Shown here piece by piece: positions 33,584 to 44,321 of a stretch of 64,000 nt of DNA. Source of the DNA: Saccharomyces mikatae IFO 1815 (Eukaryota > Ascomycota > Saccharomycetes > Saccharomycetales > Saccharomycetaceae). The notes under the pieces were generated by a model that made no database searches, was not told the DNA's origin, and saw nothing but the letters and a program-made list of their open reading frames with translations. Position 1 is the stretch's first letter; the number at the start of each line of letters is the position of its first letter. Location of the stretch: positions 248,001-312,000 of the forward strand of contig NC_079263.1 in the NCBI RefSeq assembly GCF_947241705.1. Direction: 5' to 3'. The translations under genes were made by a program, and so were the position numbers.

Positions 33584-35296
33584 TTATTTCCTGCTAAACA
33601 TGCTCTTATAAAATGGTTGGTCATCATGCATTAGATCCTCAGCATTGTAGTCAGCACCTCTTTTAGATACTGGGACCCAGGAAGCTGATTTCCATGGTAG
33701 AACACCTTCGGCGTACATATCGTTAACCTCTTCCAACGATAAACCTTTAGTCTCTGGAACGAAGAAAAAGACATAGAAGTAAGCGAAGACCATACAACCC
33801 ATGAAAACGTAGCCGTAGTAGAAGTTGATGGCGCCAGTAATAAACGGAGTAAAAAAACTAATTAAGAAACCCCAAATCCAATTAGCAGCACTAGCAATAG
33901 ACATACACTTAGATTTAACTCTTAATGGGAAACATTCTGAAATAACGACGTAAGCAATTGGAGCCCAGGTAGTAGCGAAACAGAAGATGTAGAAACAGGC
34001 GAAGCAAATCATACAGTTACCAGCACCCTTAGATGAACCATTCTCTTGACCGTTAGGCCACAACCTGGTGACACCAACGGAAGCGTAGACAACGTAGCAG
34101 CATATCATACCAACAGCGCCCCACATCAGACAATTACGACGACCAAAACGGTCGACAGTATATAAGGAACAACAGGTAGAGAAGAAATTAACGACACCAA
34201 AAACAATAGAAGTTTCAAAAGAATCTTCCAAACCTACAGCCTGAAAAACAATAGTACCGTAGTAGAAAAAGTAATTATCACCAGTTAATTGTTGCAGAGA
34301 TTGGATCATGATACCCATCATTGTACGTTGAAACATGGCTGGTTTACCAGTAAACAATTCGCCCCAAGAGGCAGTACCAGCAGATCTCATTTCTTCAACA
34401 CTGGCTTCAATAGTTTCTAACTCATGTTGAATGAATGGATGGTCAGGTGGGCATTTGTTGACTTTTGCTAAAGAAGCTCTAGCTTCGTCAATTTTACCAA
34501 CTTCAACCAAATAACGTGGAGATTCAGGAACAAACATCATACCAGCTACCATGAATATGGCCCATGCGAAACACAAACCCAATGGAACTCTCCATTGAAC
34601 AGAGTTCGAATAATTCTTGGTACCAAAATTAGTACAGTAACCCAAGAAAATACCCAAGGTAATCATGACTTGGTAACATGAGACTAAGGTACCTCTCATT
34701 TCACTTGGAGCAACTTCAGAAATCAGCATGGGTGATAAAACTGTAATACCACCAACACCTAACCCTGAGATAATTCTACCAATGAAATATTGATACCACT
34801 TGTTGATAGATGCAATTTGAATAATAATACCGATGGTATAGATTACGACAACGACAATCAAACCGATTCTACGACCATACATATCACCTAATTTGGCTAG
34901 AATAATACCACCAATTGCACAACCAATGTTGAAAATAGAGACAATTAAACCGGTTCTCACTTTAGATAAGTAATGAGTACCATCGTGGTGCTTCATACCA
35001 AATCTTCTTAAAAAATCGATTTGAGCGACAAAACCAGAAATGGTACCAGTATCCCAACCGAAAATGAAGCCACCAAAAGCAACCATAACACAACATATAG
35101 AAACCATAACATAAGCACCTTTACCAGTGTTTGGAGAGGGAACGGCAGGTTGTACTTGACTTTCGCTTAAATTGTCGTGAAAATTTTCATTTTTACCTTC
35201 TGGGGTGTTCATGGTTTTTGAACCACTGGATTCCAATTCATAAGAGTTGGATGAATTGGATTTCTGAGGAGATATTAGATCGGGAGTTGAATTCAT
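33584..35296 (-). CDS. HXT1: HXT1, low-affinity hexose transporter
   Basis: A 570-residue 12-span sugar porter. N-terminus [25 protein letters not shown] identifies HXT1. Motifs as for the family: [53 protein letters not shown] and [15 protein letters not shown]. Known role: high-capacity, low-affinity glucose uptake, strongly induced by high glucose when Rgt1 is phosphorylated and leaves its promoter. The body aligns without gaps with HXT4 at a constant offset of 3780 bp over much of its length. The residues around [13 protein letters not shown] resemble HXT4 more than the HXT1 I recall from S. cerevisiae. Its promoter has a dense Rgt1-type array. Confidence 0.96.
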   Translation of the reverse strand: MNSTPDLISPQKSNSSNSYELESSGSKTMNTPEGKNENFHDNLSESQVQPAVPSPNTGKGAYVMVSICCVMVAFGGFIFGWDTGTISGFVAQIDFLRRFGMKHHDGTHYLSKVRTGLIVSIFNIGCAIGGIILAKLGDMYGRRIGLIVVVVIYTIGIIIQIASINKWYQYFIGRIISGLGVGGITVLSPMLISEVAPSEMRGTLVSCYQVMITLGIFLGYCTNFGTKNYSNSVQWRVPLGLCFAWAIFMVAGMMFVPESPRYLVEVGKIDEARASLAKVNKCPPDHPFIQHELETIEASVEEMRSAGTASWGELFTGKPAMFQRTMMGIMIQSLQQLTGDNYFFYYGTIVFQAVGLEDSFETSIVFGVVNFFSTCCSLYTVDRFGRRNCLMWGAVGMICCYVVYASVGVTRLWPNGQENGSSKGAGNCMICFACFYIFCFATTWAPIAYVVISECFPLRVKSKCMSIASAANWIWGFLISFFTPFITGAINFYYGYVFMGCMVFAYFYVFFFVPETKGLSLEEVNDMYAEGVLPWKSASWVPVSKRGADYNAEDLMHDDQPFYKSMFSRK

Positions 35297-35402
35297 GATT
35301 CTGTATATATCTACCAGCTGACAATACTGTTATTTTTTAAACTATTAAGTGGAGATGGATCATGGAACTCCAATGTAAAATACCCATGGGGATAATTTTG
35401 CC

Positions 35403-35410
35403 TTTATATA
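35403..35410 (-). promoter_or_regulatory. HXT1 TATA box
   Basis: TATATAAA on the HXT1 strand, about 110 bp upstream of the ATG. Confidence 0.6.
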
Positions 35411-35430
35411 TAATTCAATACGCGCCAATT

Positions 35431-36392
35431 CGGATAATATAAAACGTGAGGTGTAACGCAACTTCAGGTGTTGTAAAATACTGTTACGTCAGATACTGGT
35501 GGGGTTTCTTGACTTGTTGGATAAAAGCTATCAAACCTCGTAGCAGGTCATTTTTACGTATGTTATCTTGCCCACGTCATATGAGTGGTATTTTTCAGTC
35601 AGAACTTTACGAATATTCTTCATATTAGCTGGGAGGTCAAAGATCGGCACGGCAATGCCCTGCTGCATTTTCTTCCTGGTTTTTCCGAGTTTCCATGACG
35701 TATTGGATCTTGTACGCTTGTGTACTGGTCCCTCTCGGAAAAATTTGTACTTGGTCTGTTCGGAAAAACTTTTACTTTTTGCCACGCTTGTGTCATAAAA
35801 ATCTTCGAAGAGTCCCTTTGAAGAGAAGGCCCATATTCGTTAAATATCAGTTGGTTTTAAAAAATCACGGTGAGAGGTATGACCTAGCTTCCCTTAATAA
35901 TGCGTTTTCCGATGAACGAACAATTGTTAGGCATAAAATTGAAAGAGATTTTATTCTAAATTCGATGGTTAATACATATGTCATCCAAAACGAAGATAAT
36001 CCGAAATAATACATGTGCAATCCCTGTGCGCCACTTCGGAAAAACTCTTTGAAGCCAAGGCTCTTTTTCCTTCTCTTAATTTGATACCTACAATTGGTGC
36101 CCTTCTTGCCAGTGCCAGAAAGCCCTAAAAAACCTTGCACCCTAATTTGCTATCAAGAACCCTTTTTCTTTTTTTCCGTAGCACCACACGTCATTTCAGC
36201 TCCACTAGTTTTTTCCCTGGGTCGGAGAAAAACTTTCGGCAGGATTGGTTTTTTTTTTTCAATTCGTTTAGAAATTGTGGAAAAAAGAACTCGGAAAATC
36301 AAAAAATATCGAGCGAAAAGGAAAAATTCCCTCCAAAAGAAATATAATCCGTTCGGGCCCGCAAGCATTTCTTCCTGAAATTTTTCGGAACA
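35431..36392. promoter_or_regulatory. Array of twelve Rgt1-type sites upstream of HXT1
   Basis: CGGANNA or its reverse complement starts at 35431, 35681, 35736, 35761, 35905, 35997, 36037, 36172, 36223, 36292, 36345 and 36386. A word with five fixed bases is expected about twice in 960 bp on two strands, fewer in AT-rich DNA. Rgt1 represses HXT genes through multiple such sites that act together, so this is the glucose-induction region. Confidence 0.85.
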
Positions 36393-37007
36393 GTTTTTCC
36401 AAAGTTACGTTGGTTACTACGAGAATACAGCTGGCTACGAATTTCCTTTGAGAAGGTCAAAAAAAAACCGTGACAGTGCGAAAAGAAAAAGAAAGTAGAG
36501 ATAGCTTTACCATTCAACTTTACCGAAACTTTAAAGATTGTTGGACCAAAAAAATGCTGGGATAACAAAGTTTAGAATGACGGATTGCCATGGAGCATAT
36601 GACATCGCGAAAGAAGCGGTACCTATATCCTGGAGTTTCGGTTAGTATGGGGTAGACGAAAAGTATACGTCTCGTGCTTTATTTGATGAAGATGATGTCA
36701 GTGCTATTTCTTGTAATTTGGCATAAGGATCCTTTTTCCTGTGATTCAATTCTACTTAAGATAAATAAAGATAAAACTAAAAACGTCATGATTTTTGATA
36801 ACTAGACAAAAGTATATTAGTCGAGTTGAACAACAACAAGGCAGTCTTGTTAATCGCGATATAAAAAATCTGTACATGGTGATAAAAGTCGCAAATAAAA
36901 ATAAATGATTTGAACGAAAATGATTATAACCTGATTAAAAGTTGAAAAATTGCAATTCTAGAAATTGCAGTATGCGAAAATGGTTTAGTTTGGCCTATCA
37001 CAAGAAG

Positions 37008-38786
37008 TTACTTTTCTTTAGTGAACATCCTTTTATAAAAAGGTCTAGGATCGTTTTTAGTAGCATCTAGATCATAATCTGCCGTCCTTCTAGAAGGTGG
37101 AATCCACCTCGTAGACTTCCAAGGTAACACATTTTCTTCATACATTTCGTTAACTTCTTCTAGTGTTAAGCCTTTCGTCTCTGGAACGAAGAAGAATACA
37201 TAAAAATAAGCGAACACCATACAACCCATAAAGACATACCCATAATAGAAATTGATTGCAGAAGTGATAAACGGAGTGAAAAAACTGATCAAAAACCCCC
37301 AAATCCAGTTACATGCACTGGCAATTGACATTGCTTTACCACGGACCCTTAAAGGATATGACTCAGAGATAAGGACGTAAGCAACGGGGGCCCAAGTGGT
37401 AGCGAAACAGAAAATATAGAAACACGCGAAAACGATCATACAGTTCCCAGCACCTTTCGAAGATGGTTGGTCTTGACCGTTCGGCCATAATCTGGTAACA
37501 CCGACAGAGGCATAAACGACATAACAACAAATCATACCAATACAACCCCATAGTAAACAGTTACGACGACCGAAACGGTCGACGGTGTATAGGGAGAAAA
37601 AAGTTGAAACAAAATTAACAACACCTAAAACAATAGCTGTTTCGAATGAATCCTCTAAACCCACAGCTTGGAAAATTGTAGTACCGTAGTAGAAAAAGTA
37701 ATTATCACCAGTCAACTGTTGTAAAGATTGGATCATCATACCCATTAGGGTACGTCTAAACATTTGGGGTTTACCGGTAACCAATTCGCCCCAAGAAGCA
37801 GAGCCAGCTAATCTTTCAGCCTCGATAGAAGCTTGATAATTCTCCATTTCTAAAGTAACTAGAGGAGAATCTTCAGTTGTTTTATTAGCTCTCGCTAAAG
37901 ACCTCTTTGCCTCTTCAATTTTGCCCACTTCGACCAGGTAACGTGGAGATTCAGGAACAAATGACATACCCACAATCATGAAGATAGACCATGCAAAACA
38001 TAGACCTAGGGGCACTCTCCATTGAACGGAGTTTGAGTAATTCTTTGTACCAAAATTAGTACAGTATCCTAGAAAAATGCCGAATGTGATCATTAGTTGG
38101 TAACACGATACCAAAGTACCACGCAATTGTTTGGGCGATACTTCAGAAATTAGCATAGGTGCTAAAACTGTGATACCACCAACACCTAGCCCTGAGATAA
38201 TTCTGCCGATAAAATATTGGTACCATTTGTCGATGGAAGCAATTTGGATGATGATACCAATTGAGTAGATGACAACAACAGTCATTAGACCAATCTTACG
38301 TCCATACATGTCACCCAGCTTGGACAAGACTATACCTCCGATAGCACAACCGATGTTGAAAATAGAAACCATCAGACCAGTCCTGACGTCGGAGAGATAG
38401 TTTGTGCCGTTCGCACGAGTGCTACCAAACCGCCTTATGAAGTCTGTCTGTCTAACAAAACCGGATATCGTACCAGTATCCCATCCAAACACAAACCCAC
38501 CAAAAGCAACCATCAAACAGCAGACGGATACAAATACTAAATCCGATTTGGATTTAGTCTCTAGTTGGTTGTCAACCTCCTTCTGCAGCTCTTCCAGTTC
38601 ATCTTTAGGTGGACCTTCATGAGAAACGTAACTTGAAACGGGTTTAGCTTGTGCCAAGTCATCGTTATAACCTGCCGTACCAGGAACAGTTGAGTTACCT
38701 GATTTCTCGTTAAACGAGTTAGAATTTGTGCTCACAGTGCCTGAACCCTCCAGGGGGACTTGATGAGCGTTTTCGGCTTCCGACAT
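37008..38786 (-). CDS. HXT5: HXT5, moderate-affinity hexose transporter
   Basis: A 592-residue sugar porter, the same length as S. cerevisiae Hxt5, with the longest N-terminal cytosolic tail of the three (about 80 residues, including [24 protein letters not shown]). The 12-span body has [56 protein letters not shown] and [15 protein letters not shown]. Known role: moderate-affinity glucose uptake expressed when growth is slow, at starvation, on poor carbon sources and in spores, under Msn2/4 and Hap control rather than Rgt1. Two STREs in the promoter and no CGGANNA array agree with that. Confidence 0.96.
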   Translation of the reverse strand: MSEAENAHQVPLEGSGTVSTNSNSFNEKSGNSTVPGTAGYNDDLAQAKPVSSYVSHEGPPKDELEELQKEVDNQLETKSKSDLVFVSVCCLMVAFGGFVFGWDTGTISGFVRQTDFIRRFGSTRANGTNYLSDVRTGLMVSIFNIGCAIGGIVLSKLGDMYGRKIGLMTVVVIYSIGIIIQIASIDKWYQYFIGRIISGLGVGGITVLAPMLISEVSPKQLRGTLVSCYQLMITFGIFLGYCTNFGTKNYSNSVQWRVPLGLCFAWSIFMIVGMSFVPESPRYLVEVGKIEEAKRSLARANKTTEDSPLVTLEMENYQASIEAERLAGSASWGELVTGKPQMFRRTLMGMMIQSLQQLTGDNYFFYYGTTIFQAVGLEDSFETAIVLGVVNFVSTFFSLYTVDRFGRRNCLLWGCIGMICCYVVYASVGVTRLWPNGQDQPSSKGAGNCMIVFACFYIFCFATTWAPVAYVLISESYPLRVRGKAMSIASACNWIWGFLISFFTPFITSAINFYYGYVFMGCMVFAYFYVFFFVPETKGLTLEEVNEMYEENVLPWKSTRWIPPSRRTADYDLDATKNDPRPFYKRMFTKEK

Positions 38787-39746
38787 TCTTTACCTCTAAT
38801 CTATTTTCTTTTCTTTTAGAGAATTCTGTTCTGCTAATTTTAATAAAGCTATGAAGTAAGAATGCAAAAGTGAAATAGAAACTTGCTTTGAAAGAATTAT
38901 ATATAGAAAATTATTTGATATCTTCTTCTTTTCTTTTGCTGGTTTTCTTCTCTCAAGAGGAGAACTTATTCAAACATTATGAAAAGAAAAGAGAAAGAGA
39001 CTCTTTTATATGTGAAATCAAAAAGAAACCAAACTCGATGTACTAAGTCTAGCCCTTCCTTTCTTCTTTACTCCGTGCCCCTAAATTCAATTAACCCATG
39101 CCTATATTCATTATAAGGGACATCAATATCGAATTTAGAGAGGTCGTTATATTTCGACTGCTATTTTCCTCTATCTTGTAACAAAGTCCGCTATAAAAGG
39201 CCAGAGTAATGTAATGAGTGCGGAATCAGAAGGATATTCGTAGCCGTCCCCTTATGCGCACAGCCATAGAGAATGCCGGTTAGCTGCAAAGAAAAGGACG
39301 CACCTGATATATACGCATCCCTTGATCCGAGAAGTAACACGTCATGCAGAAGTTTGATGGGTGGGTATGGGTTACGTTTTCGTCAGCCGGTGCCTCCACA
39401 GGTGTATGGCTCGCAGTGGGTTTCCATTTTCATCGTAGTCCTTATTTCTTTCCCTTTTGCTGGCAAACATTTACTTTAGATCTGTATTAGATGGCTAGCT
39501 AGAGAATTATCCTCCGGGATGCCTTATAATAAGAAATGGGAGTGGTGGGGATAACAGCTATTAAAACGCCCGGCAATACTGTTTGGTACACTAGCTCATT
39601 AGATACCTCCACATAACTTACTACAGGGAGTGCGGATTATTGCGAAAAAGTTACAACCAATAAAACAAAAGAGGTTTTGCGATATAATTATAATAAATTA
39701 AATAGTATATGGCAGAGGAAGAACAGAAGAAGTAAGAAGCAAACAA
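38787..39746. other. HXT5 promoter and YHR097C 3' flank
   Basis: 960 bp. TATATATA at 38898-38905 (about 112 bp before the HXT5 ATG), STREs at 39078-39082 and 39248-39252, and a CCAAT at 39657-39661. A 68-codon frame at 39273-39479 is not supported. Confidence 0.6.
39078..39252. promoter_or_regulatory. Two STREs upstream of HXT5
   Basis: CCCCT at 39078-39082 and 39248-39252, 290-470 bp before the ATG, read AGGGG on the HXT5 strand. S. cerevisiae HXT5 is known to depend on paired STREs. Confidence 0.65.
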
Positions 39747-40963
39747 TCAGCCCTTCTTAGTTTTCAAGCTTTTCACCCTTCTAAGTAGCTTGTTCCCAGT
39801 ATTTTCCTTTTTGGCAATATCGACGTGGCCGCTTACGTGATCGGAGGCGGTTGTAGCAGAAGTTGTAGTACTGCCGCTTAGGCCCTTTTGCTCCAAGTGG
39901 CCGCTGTGTGTTTTAACAAGCTTTAAATTGTTATTGTTCACCTGTAGATGTCTTCTCGAGGGAAGAGATTTTTTCCTTGATATGCTATTTTTCCTACGGG
40001 ATTCTTGTGCGTGGTTAATAACATCTTGCTTTATGGCTGCGGAAGATGCTGGTGCCCCATCCAAAAACGTCGTTGAACCTAAGCCCATTGTAGTCGGTCC
40101 ATGAACAAGTTCGGTTTTCATTTTGGAGTCAAATTGCGTAATATTTTTTGAGTTTGGTTTAATCGCATCCAAAGTTGAAGTGCTGGAGTTGGCCTTATTG
40201 AATAGATATGCTCTATCCTGCATTTTATTCAGCGTATCGGGATCATCGTCTAGTGTTTCTCTACCAAATACCTCGTCTAATGTGGACTTCTTACTTGTGC
40301 TACCGCCTACAGTGTTGTTTGGGCCATCCGCTGGGAAAGCTAGTACAGGGGCTACTTTATTATTCTTATTTCTTTGCGGGGTACATGCATCGAAAGGACC
40401 ATCATGATGGAAAGAGCCACCAAATAGTCCTGTGACATCCATCTTGTCAATAGTATCCACATTTTTAGGGGGCTTAACCTTAGCTCTGCTTTTGTTCTTT
40501 TGCTTATCCCTATCCTTATGACTATGTGGGGAACGGCGATGGTGGTGACTGTGATGGTGAGTACCCGAACTACCACCATGCTTCTTTTCTTTTGGATATG
40601 AAGATTGCTGTTTTAATGTCCCCGCAGCTTCTTCATATGATGGGAGTCTTTCTTGTCTACGATTGGGAACACTGCTATTTTGTGACCTAGTATTATCCTC
40701 TTCATCTAAAAATGGATTACTACAATAGCTATCGGTTGCTCAAATCCGCAATGGAAAGGAGATAAAATCCAGTTAGTATTTGAAAGAGTCATGATTGTTG
40801 CATCGAATGTCCTATGTTAGAATTGTAGCTCTACATACTTGTAATTTCTGGGGGTTTCATCCCTGCTTGGGACTCTGTCATCAGACGGCGAAACTCTAAA
40901 GGGATTGGCCACTGTATTTGCACCATTATGAGAACCGCTAATGGTTCTGCCTGTTTGATTCAT
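39747..40963 (-). CDS. PAL2: YHR097C (PAL2), Pal1-family protein, two exons
   Basis: A spliced gene: exon 1 is 40963-40839 (41 codons plus two bases, MNQTGRTISGSHNGANTVANP...), exon 2 is 40728-39747. Joined they encode 368 residues, close to the 366 or so of S. cerevisiae. Pal1-family features: an NPFLDEED motif just after the junction (an NPF endocytic motif), PNRRQERLPSYEEAAG with a PPxY-like LPSYEEA, a His/Ser/Lys-rich stretch, and a basic C-terminus (KLLRRVKSLKTKKG). Known: paralogue of Pal1 from the genome duplication, associated with early endocytic sites; molecular role unclear. A second NPF (VANPFRVSP) is in exon 1, so splicing brings two NPF motifs close together. Start chosen as the ATG at 40963. 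Confidence 0.92.
40729..40838 (-). other. PAL2: YHR097C intron
   Basis: 110 bases: donor GTATGT starting at 40838, branch point TACTAAC at 40778-40772, acceptor TAG ending at 40729. A GAG at 40741-40739 is out of phase and a second TAG ending at 40720 is in phase, so an acceptor choice exists (see findings). Confidence 0.85.
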
Positions 40964-41519
40964 TGAGTTCTTCGTTATTTGGTATAGTATTCTCTCAGAA
41001 TATTGTCTCTGAAGTACAAATAGTATCCTTACTCTGGCAAGATTTAGTAGAAGAAAGTTAAGATCGAAATAAAAGATAAGAAGAAAGCAGACTGCAACTT
41101 TTATCCCTATTATTATGAGATTCTGACATCTCATAGGAATTCACCCTTTCTCTTTCTGCGTTTCACATACTACCTTTTTTTTTGGCAGCTTTATCAGAAT
41201 CATCGGCGTTTCGGTGCCGAGAGCCCTTCTGTGGCTGGACCCCACCAAAACACGAACCCAGAGACATTTCCTTTTGCATTCCCTGATCAACGCCTTCCTG
41301 TTAGAGGAGGCGCAGGTAAAGGAGAAAGGCACAATGGTGCCAACACGTTAGCCCACAACACGTTAGTTCACTATCATATCAGTCTATTCATTCATTTACG
41401 TATTTAGTAATTTGTTATTTAGTATTCGTTATACGAAGCGCCATGACCACAGCCACACAGAATGTCGTGTATTTCCAGTTTTCTGGATATACGCACGCAT
41501 ATGGTTTCTTAAATTGTGT
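40964..41519. other. YHR097C promoter and SFB3 3' flank
   Basis: 556 bp. A 63-codon minus-strand frame (41141-41332) is Arg/Lys-rich with no family resemblance and not called. The word AACACGTTAG occurs twice within 24 bp near 41342-41366. No RNA gene recognised. Confidence 0.5.
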
Positions 41520-44321
41520 TCAAAATTGTACAAATTTTTGATGTATGTTTTCATGATTTGCAGCATTGGAAACTTTAATGAAATCATCCTTTTGAAGTTT
41601 TTCTTGAATTTTTTTATGCATTATCACCAAGTAGTTGTCATATGATTCGATTCGGTTGACAGTCTTGTCCTCACAAAGCAATTGACTCATTACGTTACTG
41701 TAGTACTGGTCGACGTTGGGCCTCAATAACACCAACGGCAATGAAGACTTGTTGACTATTTGTTGCCAGTTCTTAATAACATTCAATGCCTTTTGATTAA
41801 CGCTAGTGCCCGTCTCAGGCAATGTTCCACTAAATAGCGAAATTTGGCCAACAGGCAACGATTCATCTACAGACAACAAATCTTGTAAGAGCATTCTATT
41901 AGTGTTCTCGTTAAACCATAGATAAATAGTGTCACCTTGAAAAATTAGGTAGCAACCACCATTGATAAAATTGGAGTGTGTGGTTCTTACAGATAGATTA
42001 TTTATAGAGCTGGAGTTGATTTGTAATAACTTATCGTTAGCATCGTAAAAGGTCAAATCTGTTTCTTCCAATAATACATGAAATGGCATGATCTGTGGGT
42101 AAAGCTTGAAGCAAAGTTGTGCTTGGTTTAATGAATCATATTTCAATAAATCATAAATTCGTTCATTACCACGAGTACTTTGAGTGTTTGGTTTCATTAA
42201 TTCGCTTTTTTCAAATGCTAACATGTAAGCTGGCAAAGTTTTTATGGAATCGGGTAAAATCAATTGTGTTGATGAATTACTGCTAACCAACCCTCTGTAC
42301 TGCGTCAATATTTCCACCATCTTGTCGTCAATCAATCTTCTGATCTTTACAAAATCACAATCACCTAGAGACTTTATAACATCTTTGATCATTATTCTCA
42401 TAACGGGGTTTTGGTTTATGAACTTGAAAATTTCGCGAATGTTATTCGATACCGCACCTGATGTGTTTATAGAACGAACTTTTCTGACACCATCAACGTC
42501 AGTGTACAACAACGCCGTTTGAAAATGAACATCAGTTCCTGTTTTGATTTTACTGTCATATTTTAGTAAAACATCCAATGTGGTATCTCTAGTCAACACC
42601 GGAATGATTGGATCATGATCAGTGTTATCAGATGAGTCACAATAGTACTGTTCCACAGACAGACCAGTAGAACAACGTACTTTTAATAAGGCTTGATATC
42701 CCACAATATTAGAAACATTCGTTACCATGTCATTGACTAAAGTGAACGCATCTGCCTCTTGTTGAAAATGTGGGTAATACTTTAAGATACCGGAAGTCAT
42801 CTCCACAGGGTGGCCCACAGTAGCCATATCAATAAATCCAGCATTGGTCACATACAAATCCAGAGAAATGTAAGATTGTAAAAAATCAGATGCTAATTTC
42901 TTGTAAAATCCATTATCACATTTAACATGAGCGATGTGGGCGTTATCTCTTTTCAATGACAAGTTACCGTTGCCAATTGTTGGTAAACTATTCAAAGAAC
43001 AAATAATTTTACCACCTTGGCCACCGGTCACTGTATCCAACGCCAACTTTGCAGCTTGTAAAGCAGAACCATAACAAACCTGTGGCACATGGCTATACTT
43101 ATCGGAGGAGATGTAACTACTGATTTTTATCAAGGTGTCATTAATGATTTTCATCGAGTTGCCAGGTTTGACGAATAGACCAGTATAAAACGGTAAGAAG
43201 ACATCATCCAATTCACTCACAATATATTCTTGCGCATTGTCTAACTCTGGTCTCAGATTGAAGAATCTCAATTTATTATCATAAACAATTATAGCTACCT
43301 CACAATTTGGCTGGAAATCTGCAATATACTCAATACATGACCTAACACCTTCCACCATAGCCAAAGAGCTCCCGTTTTCATTAGCTAGCAACGAAACATC
43401 AATTAAGAACACGTAATGCAACGGTAAAGGTTTCTTATTTTGAATAGCATTGTAAATACTTGGCACCAAGAAATCAACGGTTCCCCGCAATAATTCTAAT
43501 TTTTCGTTCAAATCACTCCTTTGCCCGTTGGGTCCCATGGGTGCAAAATGCTCTGCCGGAACTTGCATCTTAACCCTACAGATATTACAAACAACACCCG
43601 AATCATAAGTGAACTGAAATTTAGGATTTGCATAGGCACGACAACGTCTACAACGCAAGGGCGTACCATCTATCGGTAATGGAACTGTAGGGACTTCCGC
43701 ATCATTGGGTGTCAAACTAGAAAAAGGTTGGATGGTTACTCCAAGTGGAAGTTTGGTAGCGGCCCTCAAGTGTTCACTTTCGGGAATATTGTACATGGAC
43801 AAACTCATCAAATGGGGGTCACATGAACCCTGGTCTACACAGTAAAACTGTGTAGTGGGTAAAGGAGGCACTGAGTCCTTACAAGTTTCAAAAGATCGTT
43901 GTGAGTATTGTGCTTGGTCTTCAAATCTTTGAGTTGGAACAATGTGAGAAGTAGGTTGAGGTGCAGTCATGTCAGGAATAGGCTGACCATATGGCGAGGA
44001 GGCTTCACTCCCGCCAAATTGTTCTTGGCTCACCATTACTGGCGTAGACATAACGGATCCTGAACCGTTGTTAAATCCAAGTCCACCAAACTGCTTTGGG
44101 GTAAAAACTTGAGGCTCTTGGAAACCATCCTGCTGGTTCAATTGTGGTGTTGTGTAAGGTGAGTTACTCATAGTAGGAACAGTACCTGAGGAAAAGTTAT
44201 GGTATGCCCTATGAGGTCTTCTACTCTTCTTGGAAGACGTTCCTGTTCCGACTGTATGCGCAGCAGAGTCATCAAGAGAAAGCGCTGAAACACTAGCTGC
44301 CAAAATATTCTGCTGAGACAT
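41520..44321 (-). CDS. SFB3: SFB3 (LST1), Sec24-type COPII cargo adaptor
   Basis: A 933-residue Sec24 homologue (about 929 in S. cerevisiae). Order: a disordered Gln/Pro/Ser-rich N-terminus (1-170), a zinc finger at about 225-250 (CRRC and CNIC), the trunk or von Willebrand-like domain (LPLHYVFLIDVSLLANENGSS), beta-sandwich, helical and C-terminal gelsolin-like domains (INGGCYLIFQGDTIYLWFNENTN). Known role: pairs with Sec23 in the inner COPII coat and selects cargo such as the plasma-membrane ATPase Pma1. ATG at 44321 (MSQQNILAASVSALSLDDSA) is the family start. It diverges from TRA1 across 852 bp. Confidence 0.97.
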   Translation of the reverse strand: MSQQNILAASVSALSLDDSAAHTVGTGTSSKKSRRPHRAYHNFSSGTVPTMSNSPYTTPQLNQQDGFQEPQVFTPKQFGGLGFNNGSGSVMSTPVMVSQEQFGGSEASSPYGQPIPDMTAPQPTSHIVPTQRFEDQAQYSQRSFETCKDSVPPLPTTQFYCVDQGSCDPHLMSLSMYNIPESEHLRAATKLPLGVTIQPFSSLTPNDAEVPTVPLPIDGTPLRCRRCRAYANPKFQFTYDSGVVCNICRVKMQVPAEHFAPMGPNGQRSDLNEKLELLRGTVDFLVPSIYNAIQNKKPLPLHYVFLIDVSLLANENGSSLAMVEGVRSCIEYIADFQPNCEVAIIVYDNKLRFFNLRPELDNAQEYIVSELDDVFLPFYTGLFVKPGNSMKIINDTLIKISSYISSDKYSHVPQVCYGSALQAAKLALDTVTGGQGGKIICSLNSLPTIGNGNLSLKRDNAHIAHVKCDNGFYKKLASDFLQSYISLDLYVTNAGFIDMATVGHPVEMTSGILKYYPHFQQEADAFTLVNDMVTNVSNIVGYQALLKVRCSTGLSVEQYYCDSSDNTDHDPIIPVLTRDTTLDVLLKYDSKIKTGTDVHFQTALLYTDVDGVRKVRSINTSGAVSNNIREIFKFINQNPVMRIMIKDVIKSLGDCDFVKIRRLIDDKMVEILTQYRGLVSSNSSTQLILPDSIKTLPAYMLAFEKSELMKPNTQSTRGNERIYDLLKYDSLNQAQLCFKLYPQIMPFHVLLEETDLTFYDANDKLLQINSSSINNLSVRTTHSNFINGGCYLIFQGDTIYLWFNENTNRMLLQDLLSVDESLPVGQISLFSGTLPETGTSVNQKALNVIKNWQQIVNKSSLPLVLLRPNVDQYYSNVMSQLLCEDKTVNRIESYDNYLVIMHKKIQEKLQKDDFIKVSNAANHENIHQKFVQF

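Larger units (their letters stand above)
35297..37007. other. HXT1 promoter and HXT5 3' flank
   Basis: 1711 bp. The span 35430-36392 is the HXT1 control region with a dense array of Rgt1-type sites. The right 500 bp is AT-rich HXT5 3' flank. Several short ORFs (for example 35695-36009 and 36094-36378) have composition set by the CGGAAAA words and poly-T tracts and look non-coding; S. cerevisiae has a dubious ORF YHR095W here. Confidence 0.65.

Noticed and set aside
35695-36378. Several short frames upstream of HXT1
   Set aside because: Their sequence is dictated by repeated CGGAAAA words and poly-T tracts; better explained as the Rgt1-bound control region. S. cerevisiae has only a dubious ORF here.
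41141-41332. 63-codon minus-strand frame between YHR097C and SFB3
   Set aside because: Arg/Lys-rich with no family resemblance, no splice signals linking it to exon 1 of YHR097C, and it lies in promoter sequence.
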